Source: Anthonomus grandis grandis | Taxonomy: Eukaryota; Arthropoda; Insecta; Coleoptera; Curculionidae | DNA length: 64,000 nt | Assembly (NCBI RefSeq): GCF_022605725.1 | Contig: NC_065567.1 | Coordinates: 24,593,127-24,657,126 of the forward strand | Direction of reading: 5' to 3' | Shown here: positions 50,001 through 56,360 of the stretch, in pieces | How the letters are laid out: every line of letters begins with the position of its first letter | How positions within the stretch are numbered: the stretch's first letter is position 1 | Notes under the pieces: model-generated | What the model was told of the DNA's origin: nothing | Seen by the model: the letters and a program-made list of their open reading frames with translations, nothing else | Database searches by the model: none | Made by a program: the position numbers and the translations under genes

Positions 50001-53000
50001 AGTGCATATATAATATTAAATAACGTTTTGAAAATTTGTACACATATTCCAAGGACAATTTCGTTGGACACCTATTTCAGCGTTTTTCCAAATTTGCACA
50101 AGAATTTGAGAAATAATTTTTTTTTTCAAAAATATCGATTTTTTTTTCTATTTATTTGACATAAAATTCATAACTCAAAAAGTTGACCAGATATCGTTTT
50201 GAAAATTTGTACACATATTCCAAGGACAATTTGGTTAGACACCTATTTCAGCGTTTTTCCAAATTTGCACAAGAATTTGAGAAATAATTTTTTTTTTGAA
50301 AATATCGATTTTTTTTCTATTTATTCGACACAAAGTTCATAACTCGAAAAATTGACCAGATATCGTTTTGAAAATTTGTACACATATTCCAAGGACAATT
50401 TCGTTGGACACCTATTTCAGCGTTTTTCCAAATTTGCACAAGAATTTGAGAAATAATTTTTTTTTGCAAAAATATCGATTTTTTTTTCTATTTATTCGAC
50501 ATAAAATTCATAACTCAAAAAGTTGACCAGATATCGTTTTGAAAATTTGTACACATATTCCAAGGACAATTTCGTTGGACACCTATTTCAGCGTTTTTCC
50601 AAATCTGCACAAGAATTTGAGAAATAATTTTTTTTTTAAAATATCGATTTTTTTTCTATTTATTTGACACAAAGTTCATAACTCAAAAAATTGACCAGAT
50701 ATCGTTTTGAAAATTTGTACACATATTCCAAGGACAATTTGGTTAGACACCTATTTCAGCGTTTTTCCAAATTCGTACAAGAATTTGAGAAAAAAATGTT
50801 TTTTCAAAAATATCGATTTTTTTTTCTATTTATTTGACATAAAATTCATAACTCAAAAAATTGACCAGATATCGTTTTGAAAATTTGTACACATATTCCA
50901 AGGAAAATTTCATTGGACACCTATTTCAGCGCTTTTCCAAATTTTTTTTTTGTTTTTTCTTTTAATTCTTGCATTTAGTATGACACGTTTGTAGTGTTTG
51001 TAAAGTTTTTCTAATAAACAATTATTATATATTAATAAAGTTTATCACCGACTATACCTGATATGAAGTAATCACAATATGAAAACTTGCATCTTTGGTA
51101 TAAATATCTTTCTGATCCCAAAACTGTCGAAGAATTTTCCTTTCATTGGGGTTTCCCCAGTACGGCACCACCTTGAAATTCGGGACGAATTTCGCTATCT
51201 CTTGTTGCCAATTATGTAAAGTTGAAGCTGGCGATATTATTAGAAACGGACCCCAAACAGCTTAAAAAACAGCAATTCATTAGAGGATTTAATGTCAGCT
51301 CAAACAATACTTACAATATTTTTCAGCAATATGACACAAAAACGCAATACTTTGTACAGTTTTACCCAACCCCATCTCGTCAGCAAGAATCCCGCTAATG
51401 CCTTGCGAATATAAATTCGCAAGCCAATTCATTCCCTTCAGCTGATACCCCTTCAGTTTTCCAGTAAATATCTGGGGTTGTGGTTGTTCACCATCCAAAA
51501 TATCACTAACTTCTGTGAGACAAGAGTTTGCTTGCTGATCGAAATTCTTTGTTCTAGCTTTTTCACTTTGAAACGCCTCTTGGGCATTTCTTTTGGCTTT
51601 TTCTTTCATTATTTCCGAGTCATAGTCATCACCAGCCAGAGCTGTTTTCTCTTCATCTAATTGGCTTAAGATTCTTAGTTGCTCTTCAGTTGAAGCTGAA
51701 CCTAACTTCTTTGACATGAAGTGAGCATAAAGCTCTGTTTGGGTAATTAGGAAATTCAATTTTCGTTGTTGTCTTTTTGCTTCTACTAGTTCATGGTCTA
51801 TTTTTCTCTGCTCTTCAGCTTCTTTTTCCAATCTCTTCTTGACTTCTCTATCGAAACGTCTAGATCTCTTCCAGTAAGCTATATTTTCTCTTGCCAGTCT
51901 CTTCATTCTCCATTGTTGCTCTTTTACTGTTCTAGCTGATTGCAGCTGAAAAAGCATGTTAGATACAAATTTTTAATTATTAAAATATACACTTACAGCT
52001 TTTTGTCTGGCATATTTAACACAATGCGCTGCTACCCTCTTGCACTGCAAAAGCATCTCCTTGTGTTTGTTACTTTTCGCCCTATGCTGCTTCCCAATCT
52101 CCTTCTTAGCTATACTCGTAAACAATTTCCTCCTTTTCAAGGCCATAATTTCTTCCCACTTCTTCTTTGCCTCATCATCTTTAAACTTCTTATTTTTCCT
52201 TTTTGAGTTGGTTACATGATTTGTGGTAGGTAAGGGTGGAAGAGGCATCGATGGTAATAAAGGAAGATTCGAATGGGCAAAATCAGTGTTCCCATTTGTA
52301 TCTTCTAAGTCATTATCTAGATTGGGGAATTCATTGAGACCATTCTCCAAGTTTAAGTCCAAGCAAGGCTCATTCTAAAAAAATTATAAGTAATATTATT
52401 AATCATAGTTTTTACTCAGATATGCCTAAAAAAACTGATTTTTCATGGCAGTTTCAATTTTTTCTACACTACAAAAGATCAAATAAGAAATAGTATAAAG
52501 AGATTAAAACCAAAAAAAGCCACAGGTATTGACAACATACCCGCATATATTTTTAAGGAAAATTTTTTTAATATAGCAGTTAAAAATAATCAAATTCCTA
52601 ATAAACTTAAGCCAGCAGTGATTACTCCAATTTATAAAGGTTCTGGTGATATAAATTCAATGCAAAATTACAAACCAGTTAGACTTTTGTGTGTCCACAA
52701 GCTTTTAATGACAAATTTGCTATTCAACCACATGGGTTTTTGCCTAGCACTGTAACAAACCTTTGCATATTGACTAATACTGCCTCAGAAACAATTTGTA
52801 ATTATAAGGCATTTGACTGGGTTATTAATTCATAAATTATGTGCAATTGGCATGTGGCTTCATGCAGTCTTATCTTTAGAAAAGAAATCAAAAGGTAAAA
52901 GTAGGAAAATAATTTTCGAATACATTTGTTTCTACATCGGGAGTGCCTCAGGGTTACTTGGCCCTTTACTGTTTGCAATTTTCATTAACAGTCTACCTGA

Positions 53001-55639
53001 GTGTGTTCAATTTACCCAAAGCCTAGTTTTTGCTAATGATTTTAAAATATTTAAACAAATTAGTTTTCTGACTGACTTACAGAAGGATTTATATAATATC
53101 AACAAATGGTTTGTGGGCAATAAAATGTGTCTTGTATCAGCTTTACCAAAAAAAATAGCCCTGCCCTATAAATTAAATAATATTATAATTAAAAGAAATA
53201 CTGAATGCCAAGACTTGGGGGTTTATTATTAAAAAAGCATTAGGGCACTGGGTTTTATTATTAGAAACTCAAGGTGGTTTAAAATAGATACTGTAATTAG
53301 ACTCTTCAATGCAATAGTTCGACCTCACCTTGAGTATGCAGCTACAATATGGTCACCTTAAAAAAATGTTCATTGTAACAACATTGAAAAAATTCAGAAG
53401 CGAGTTTTAAGGTATCTTTATGTAAAACAATATAATATGGTCTTACAGAAATATGTTGATGAAATATGTACGCTGAATTTAATTAATAAAATAGATTTTA
53501 ATGTCCTCTTAGACCTACAAACCCTAAGTTATTTAATGTGAATTTGGCTAGTCTATCACCCCTTAAAATCATGCCAACTAAGTGCAATAAAGTGATCCAA
53601 CTCTGTGATATAGATATTTTTAATATAAATGTTTTAACTCTTAAAAAGAAACTACTTAGTGTGGAATTAAATTAATTTTATAATCCACTGTTCTAGTCCT
53701 ATCTGGGATTTGCAGATGCTAAATAAACACTCACAGATATATCATCCAAAATATCAGGATCATAAAGGGGAGATCTGAGTTCATGCTTCAAGCAGTCTAA
53801 TTTGTCTTTGTGGCGAACTGTTGCTGGGATGGACTTTTCAATTTCTGGATACAGATCCACTGTACTTATAAGACCTGCTCCATAATACATTGAAAGGTCA
53901 AAATTCTGAAAATTAAAAAATTTATGCATTAATTAGGATTATTAAATTTATTGCCAAACTTCTAAATTATTTTCAATTTAAAAAACAGTACATTTTATGT
54001 GTGTGTAAATCTGAACTGACAACCCTGTATATTTTACTGCCAGTTACATTATAGTGAATAACTGTTTATTAACAGTAGGGGGAGTAGACTGATGACACAT
54101 ACCTTAATCATTTTTAAGATTAAGAACAAAATGCCTGGTAATGAAAAATAACTGAACGATTATAGCCTACCTTGTGCAATCACAGATAATTCGTAATGAT
54201 TAATTATGGTGTCATTTTCTTGAGTCAGCAAAATTGTAGCTTTATGAACATTTTTGTGCCAGTAACATGCTGGAGGTGATACGTGATACAACTCACTCTC
54301 ACGAGATGTGTGGTTATTGTCTATGATAATAATTTTTGAGTAATTTCGGCAGGATTAAAAATACCTTTAATTATGAAATACCTACGAAATGTATAATTTT
54401 GGATCAAAAACCTACTTTTTGAAAACTCAAATTTAATTAATGGTTTATTATTACAAAATATAAAAATGATAACAGAAATTATAATAAAAAAACTAAAAAA
54501 TAAATTAGTAAGGGGTAAACCACCAAAAGGTCTCTCTAATGTAATCAATTATGAAACTTTTTACAGCCTTTCTATATTGGCTCACAAAAAATGAAACTTA
54601 TGAATGCAAATCCGAGACCTTTGATGACTTATGAATGATAAATGCCATGACATTTTCATTACTACAGTAAATAAAAAAAAATTAACAAAAATGATAATGA
54701 TTTTTACATAAGAAGAATTCTGTTCCAAAATCCTTAATAGAATAAATAAATTTATTTTTTATTTTCCCCCTGTCCCTAGTCTTAATAACTTTGTTGAAAC
54801 CTTCCTGAATGTCTGAACATTTTCTGGTTCAGACTCTATTTGACTTTCTATTCCGCTTTCTGTTTGTTCCCAGGGCTCTTCGTAGAGATCTACTGTACTT
54901 ACAAGTCCAGCTCCATAGTATAATGAGTTCTCAAAATTCTTAAAATAAAGAAACAAGTGTGAATTGATCACATAATAAATAAAATGTACTCTCGAAACAC
55001 CTCTAGCCTTGTAATATGCCATCTGTTTTAAAATTATTAAGTAAAATATGTATTAAAACTATAATTAAGTTCTTACCACATTTTTCTTTTTTCTTAACTT
55101 CTTCTGGTAGGCATGCATCTTTAATAAACATTTATAAGGTGCATCTTCAGGCCCAGCATCAATATTTTCTGAGAGAACATTTGCCAGCCACCTGCGACTA
55201 GAAGTAACATTTGAAAAATTATAATAATCTCTAGCAGAGTGTTGCTCTTCTTTGAAAAGATTTTCCATTGCCTCTGTGTAATTAATATCATCATTATCAC
55301 TGTCACTGTCACTCGACTCTGGCTTACTTTTCAAAAATGAATTAAGAAATGGGCCTAGATCTAGAGCTTTTTCCAGTCTGCGAATATGCATCGGTTTTGC
55401 AGAGCAACTTGGCTGGCTTTCCGGGACATTAACAGTGTTATTGGGTACTAAAATTGTTTGTGTTAATTATTAATAAATTAGGAGAATAAATAGCTTAATT
55501 GCCCTGATAACGTTGAAACTCACTAAATATGAAAAAAATTACACTAATCTCATTAACAAGTAGTAAAATGAAACTTACCATGAACAGGTTTTAACACTGG
55601 CAAGTCTTCAAAAAGGTGGTTTTTGAAATTATGTGCCAT
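34832..55639 (-). CDS. Ino80: Ino80, ATPase subunit of the INO80 chromatin remodeller
   Basis: Sixteen exons (55639 down to 34832) join with consistent phases into about 1,425 codons. The protein is the SWI/SNF2-type ATPase that slides and spaces nucleosomes in the nuclear INO80 complex. In order: an N-terminal region conserved in animals (residues 1-200), an HSA/DBINO region (about 300-420) that binds actin and actin-related proteins, RecA lobe 1 with DEMGLGKT (about 516-523) and DEAQ (625-628), the large INO80-type insertion (about 800-1110) where RUVBL1/2 dock, RecA lobe 2 with QAMDRAHRLGQTKQ (about 1207-1220), and a C-terminal tail with an AT-hook-like RGRPRGSR. Human INO80 has 1,556 residues, so length is close. 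The last donor (GTAAGT after 34870) may lead to another exon. If it is not used, the frame stops at 34832. All catalytic motifs are intact. Introns carry several transposons. Confidence 0.95.
35091..35253 (-). CDS. Ino80: Ino80 exon 15 (acidic Ser/Pro tail)
   Basis: TIPAAEAKRAKMEPPSLVTE is followed by acidic PDGPIDEPDILNDDDSPITN. It is probably disordered. Acceptor ATTACAG, donor AACA|GTACGT in phase 1. Confidence 0.8.
35326..35399 (-). CDS. Ino80: Ino80 exon 14
   Basis: This short charged exon (YHLKVENKSAPEETRDDKKR) corresponds to the Lys/Glu-rich post-ATPase segment. Donor AAG|GTAAAA. Confidence 0.8.
35457..35559 (-). CDS. Ino80: Ino80 exon 13
   Basis: IQKLVISGGNFKPDTLKPKE and VVSLLLDDDELVQK match human (VISGGNFKPDTLKPKEVVSL). 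It ends in phase 1 at AAAT|GTGAGT. Confidence 0.95.
35742..35900 (-). CDS. Ino80: Ino80 exon 12 (helicase motif VI)
   Basis: It encodes VIFYDSDWNPTVDQQAMDRA, then HRLGQTKQVTVYRLICKG, with the arginine finger in motif VI. It is separated from exon 11 by a 10.6-kb intron packed with repeats and transposons. Confidence 0.96.
35901..36060. other. Ino80 intron 11, first part
   Basis: Non-coding; it contains a small patch of balanced composition (35941-36010) without a recognised motif. Confidence 0.5.
36061..37432. mobile_element. Foldback/MITE-like element in Ino80 intron 11
   Basis: Bases 36061-36236 are repeated in inverse at about 37221-37432. Shared landmarks are AAACACTATTTCC, ACGATCCAG, AATAAAATGAAACC and ATGGGAATAAAGTGATATTT. 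The right arm is itself partly duplicated in tandem at about 172 bp (GTCTGAAAATTAGAAGAGGA near 37198 and 37370). No transposase is present. Confidence 0.7.
37433..39240. other. Ino80 intron 11 sequence with a GC-richer island
   Basis: Mostly AT-rich. Bases 38690-39110 are notably GC- and CpG-richer (GGTGGATGCCGTGATGGCGG, CTGTGGCCGCGGAATGCTCT). An 81-codon minus frame spans 39082-38837 without a recognised domain. The island could be an intronic enhancer or an internal promoter. Confidence 0.4.
39241..39520. repeat. Direct duplication, 174-bp period
   Basis: About 105 bp starting GGACTTTTACCCC and including CAGGAATCATTGACGATCGC occur at 39245 and 39419 with few changes. A non-homologous stretch lies between the copies. 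Confidence 0.85.
39521..41016. other. Ino80 intron 11 sequence, no gene
   Basis: AT-rich. An 87-codon plus frame (40277-40540) is hydrophobic and unrecognised. Confidence 0.45.
41017..41355 (-). CDS. Hypothetical frame of 112 codons within Ino80 intron 11
   Basis: ATG at 41355 opens MTKLFLCIAKSIMSYAMAPM and the frame runs to TAA through two hydrophobic stretches (LNCLLIVVKLILTEIF). The following 41360-41520 sequence is a diverged tandem copy of its 5' part. No known family is recognised. It could be a remnant of a membrane-protein gene or a chance frame in AT-rich DNA. Confidence 0.18.
   Translation of the reverse strand: MTKLFLCIAKSIMSYAMAPMDISLKSFLQEIKFPTSLNCLLIVVKLILTEIFTQTAYILQWMSSIGANYFTVKEFTNSNSIFMYFIYENPEIGVHVSHSSSTRFNVEGNLGN
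41356..42439. other. Ino80 intron 11 sequence
   Basis: The TACAGGGTGAATGCTGCTGG sequence at about 42130 looks like a transposon end, but its partner was not found. Otherwise there is nothing to report. Confidence 0.4.
42490..42900 (+). pseudogene. Mariner-type transposase remnant (C-terminal part)
   Basis: Bases 42530-42640 are homologous to the terminal repeat of the 45.4-kb element (AAGGTCAAAGTA.GCGGATTT, AATCGATTTTGTTTA). Directly after, a frame reads WPPCSPDLTPLDFF, the third catalytic Asp block of mariner-like transposases, and then frameshifts into WRHIKAVVYKITVNNKEHL. Most of the gene is gone. It links the non-autonomous 45.4-kb element to a mariner-type source. Confidence 0.75.
42901..45412. 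other. Ino80 intron 11 sequence with a GC-richer patch
   Basis: Bases 43370-43690 are GC-richer (GGGGGCGGGTAAGAG; GGTTGTACACGTGCGGGGCA) and open on both strands without a recognised product. ATACAGGGTAAGTGTGTAAA at about 43797 may be a lone transposon end. Confidence 0.4.
45413..46420. mobile_element. Non-autonomous TIR element in Ino80 intron 11
   Basis: Inverted arms of about 150 bp (45413-45566 and 46270-46420) share CTGTACAAAATCCTAGGACA and TTGCTTCGTTT.TTAGTTATA at over 90% identity. TA flanks both ends (45411-45412, 46421-46422). The interior has no transposase. It includes a run ending TAAATAAATAAATAAAAAAA (about 46020-46040), which may be the 3' tail of a retroelement inserted into it. 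Confidence 0.85.
46471..46638 (-). CDS. Ino80: Ino80 exon 11 (helicase motif V)
   Basis: It encodes EYMWHRHHKYMRLDGSSKIS and FLLSTRAGGLGINLTAADT, equal to human at nearly every position. Phase 0 at both ends. Confidence 0.96.
46693..47043 (-). CDS. Ino80: Ino80 exon 10 (end of insertion, start of RecA lobe 2)
   Basis: It starts VSAPTINLYCYSRKAAWDL and ends DKESLVTDSGKLFVLDGLL, then GHRVLIYSQMTKMIDLLE|GTAAGT. It is followed by a 54-bp intron. Confidence 0.95.
47154..48290 (-). mobile_element. Mariner-type element with internal deletion, in Ino80 intron 9
   Basis: The 64-bp inverted ends (47154-47217 and 48227-48290) start CAGGGTGTTTCAGAACTATG and differ at only about three positions. TA is duplicated outside (47152-47153, 48291-48292). 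The high end-to-end identity and a still open N-terminal transposase frame suggest a fairly recent insertion. It sits antisense-neutral in the intron, in the same orientation as Ino80. Confidence 0.93.
47196..48017 (-). pseudogene. C-terminally deleted mariner-type transposase
   Basis: The 273-codon frame begins MLMKNFTNQELADMHLAYGA. Its N-terminal HTH (residues about 10-55, CNARAASRLYHERYPERQHP) is of the DUF4817 type common in insect mariner-like elements. The first catalytic Asp is in ILWTDEASF, the second in WLQHDGAPAHF. After GHRWI the frame runs straight into the terminal repeat (LLLH, stop), so the third Asp block and roughly the last 70-80 residues are missing. Without the third catalytic residue it cannot transpose, although the DNA-binding part is intact and could act as a repressor if expressed. 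Confidence 0.9.
48624..49310 (-). CDS. Ino80: Ino80 exon 9 (family-specific insertion)
   Basis: 229 codons starting VCNHPELFERRDAKSPIRV. It covers most of the long insertion that splits the INO80 ATPase and threads the RUVBL1/RUVBL2 ring in known structures. It includes FSFMLLLGISTKEIFDILLG, equivalent to human FIDISPAEMANLMLQG. Confidence 0.93.
49364..49626 (-). CDS. Ino80: Ino80 exon 8
   Basis: It begins by completing a Lys codon, then HLSRLHMILKPFMLRRIKKD and LMNLVMQFRK, the end of RecA lobe 1. It ends AGAAAG|GTATGA in phase 0. Confidence 0.95.
49680..49971 (-). CDS. Ino80: Ino80 exon 7 (DEAQ box)
   Basis: It holds the motif II Walker B DEAQ (YMILDEAQAIKS), motif III LLLSGTPIQN and WALLHFIMPTLFDSHDEFNE. 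It ends in phase 1 at GATGAAA|GTGAGT. Confidence 0.96.
50021..50945. repeat. 170-bp tandem array in Ino80 intron 6, about 5.4 copies
   Basis: CGTTTTGAAAATTTGTACAC recurs at 50025, 50196, 50365, 50536, 50704 and 50874 (spacings 168-171). Units share ACCTATTTCAGCGTTTTTCC and AAATATCGATTTTTTTTCTA and are over 90% identical to one another, so the array is young. It is confined to one intron. Confidence 0.95.
51058..51260 (-). CDS. Ino80: Ino80 exon 6 (helicase motif Ia region)
   Basis: Acceptor TTTTAAG|CTGTTTGG completes a split Ser codon. It encodes VWGPFLIISPASTLHNWQQE and VPYWGNPNERKILRQFW, closely matching human INO80, and ends TTCATATCAG|GTATAG in phase 0. This exon has no long open frame of its own in most scans because it is short. 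Confidence 0.93.
51315..51945 (-). CDS. Ino80: Ino80 exon 5 (DBINO/HSA and Walker A)
   Basis: It carries the charged DBINO helix (KRQQRKLNFLITQTELYAHF, the same residues as human), then FTGKLKGYQLKGMNWLANLY and the nucleotide-binding loop DEMGLGKTVQS. It ends in phase 1 at TATT|GTAAGT. Confidence 0.96.
51997..52374 (-). CDS. Ino80: Ino80 exon 4 (start of HSA region)
   Basis: 126 codons in phase 0. It starts NEPCLDLNLENGLNEFPN and ends with a basic helical stretch (KRKNKKFKDDEAKKKWEEIM, then KRVAAHCVKYARQKA), the N-terminal part of the DBINO/HSA region that contacts nuclear actin and Arp4/Arp8 in this family. Confidence 0.92.
52440..53690 (+). mobile_element. Degenerate non-LTR retrotransposon fragment in Ino80 intron 3
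   Basis: It lies antisense to Ino80. In successive frames: KRLKPKKATGIDNIPAY, LKPAVITPIYKGSGDINSM with NYKPVRLL (finger motifs), SGVPQGSLLGPLLFAIFINS, then FANDFKIFKQI (the FADD catalytic block with its second Asp site altered to Asn), and later FNAIVRPHLEYAATIWSP and EKIQKRVLRYL. There are multiple stops and frameshifts. The gap between YKPV and the PQG block is shortened, so there is an internal deletion. Jockey/CR1-like by layout. Confidence 0.85.
53735..53905 (-). CDS. Ino80: Ino80 exon 3 (3b)
   Basis: Acceptor TTTTCAG|AATTTTGAC; donor ATATCT|GTGAGT; 57 codons, phase 0 at both ends. YYGAGLISTVDLYPE matches human YYSAGLLSTYDPFYE. The exon continues with HKDKLDCLKHELRSPLYDPD and joins exon 4 in frame. 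Confidence 0.9.
53930..54758. other. Ino80 intron 2, distal part
   Basis: AT-rich sequence between the two copies of exon 3. No feature is recognised. Confidence 0.5.
54759..54938 (-). CDS. Ino80: Extra copy of Ino80 exon 3 ending in a stop (exon 3a)
   Basis: After acceptor TTTTAAG, a phase-0 frame reads NFENSLYYGAGLVSTVDLY, paralogous to exon 3 (NFDLSMYYGAGLISTVDLY) 1 kb downstream. It then diverges (EEPWEQTESGIESQIE) and ends at TAA (54761-54759), with AATAAA overlapping and following the stop. A perfect donor GTAAGT lies inside it (after GGACTT). It may be an alternative last exon giving an N-terminal INO80 fragment of about 200 residues, a 36-nt micro-exon, or a decaying duplicate. Confidence 0.6.
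   Translation of the reverse strand, partial: NFENSLYYGAGLVSTVDLYEEPWEQTESGIESQIESEPENVQTFRKVSTKLLRLGTGGK
55077..55447 (-). CDS. Ino80: Ino80 exon 2 (N-terminal conserved region)
   Basis: Acceptor TTTTAG|TACCC; ends AATGTG|GTAAGA in phase 0. It encodes the animal INO80 N-terminus: RRLEKALDLGPFL, an acidic SSDSDSDNDD tract, YNFSNVTSSRRWLANVLSEN (human YNFSKLKKSRKWLKSILLSD) and LKMHAYQKKLRKKK. Confidence 0.93.
55579..55639 (-). CDS. Ino80: Ino80 exon 1
   Basis: ATG at 55639 begins MAHNFKNHLFEDLPVLKPVH. It ends in phase 1 at CATG|GTAAGT. There is no other ATG in frame nearby upstream. Confidence 0.85.
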
Positions 55640-56223
55640 TTTGGAGAGGTTTTTCGATTATGCAACCAGAAAAATTAGTTTAATAAAACATTTTATTCTA
55701 ATGTGACAACAATTTTTTCTACAAAATATAACCTAACAGTTTTTTCTATTTTTGACAGTACAAATAAACAACATTTTCCGGAAATTTCTTGACACACACA
55801 GCTGACAGATGACAGAAGGTAAATAAAGGAGTCGCTAGACAACCACATAATGCACCAAGGTTATCAGATTGTATTTTCCAATATTTTATAAAATACAGCT
55901 TTTTTATGGCAGATTGGATAAAAAACAAACTTACGCTAATACAACTCATTAACTTAATGCATTTTTTATGCATAAAAAAATAAAACAATAATTTTAGAAA
56001 TACAAATAAACGGCAACAACGGTGCAATCAAATATGTCATTACTTATTTACTTTGTTGCCACAATCATCCGAACCTATGCGTTGTTGCCAAAGAAAGCTT
56101 ATAAATAAATATCCGATTAGAACGTTGCATTAGACACTCCTTTATTTTGACAACTTTCAACTTGTTTTACTAATTTCTTGTGTTGTGTTGGAGATTTGCT
56201 TTACCATATGTTTTTTAATTAAA
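55640..56223. promoter_or_regulatory. Shared head-to-head promoter region of Ino80 and Uba5
   Basis: 584 bp separate the two divergent start codons. No clear TATA/Inr pair was found for either gene, as is common for housekeeping genes. Both products are broadly expressed proteins, so a bidirectional promoter is likely. This is an inference from layout only. Confidence 0.55.
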
Positions 56224-56360
56224 ATGAGTTCTATGGAAGAATTAAAGGAAAAAGTGGCGCAGCTAGAAGCCCAGCTGGCTTCAGCATTAAAGAATAATGC
56301 CAACAAGAGGGAAAAAATTGCTACCATGTCATCTGAAGTTGTTGATAGCAATCCCTACAG
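56224..56360 (+). CDS. Uba5: Uba5 exon 1
   Basis: ATG 56224 starts MSSMEELKEKVAQLEAQLAS. It ends DSNPY plus a split Ser codon at TACAG|GTAAGC. The intron that follows is 59 bp. Confidence 0.95.
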
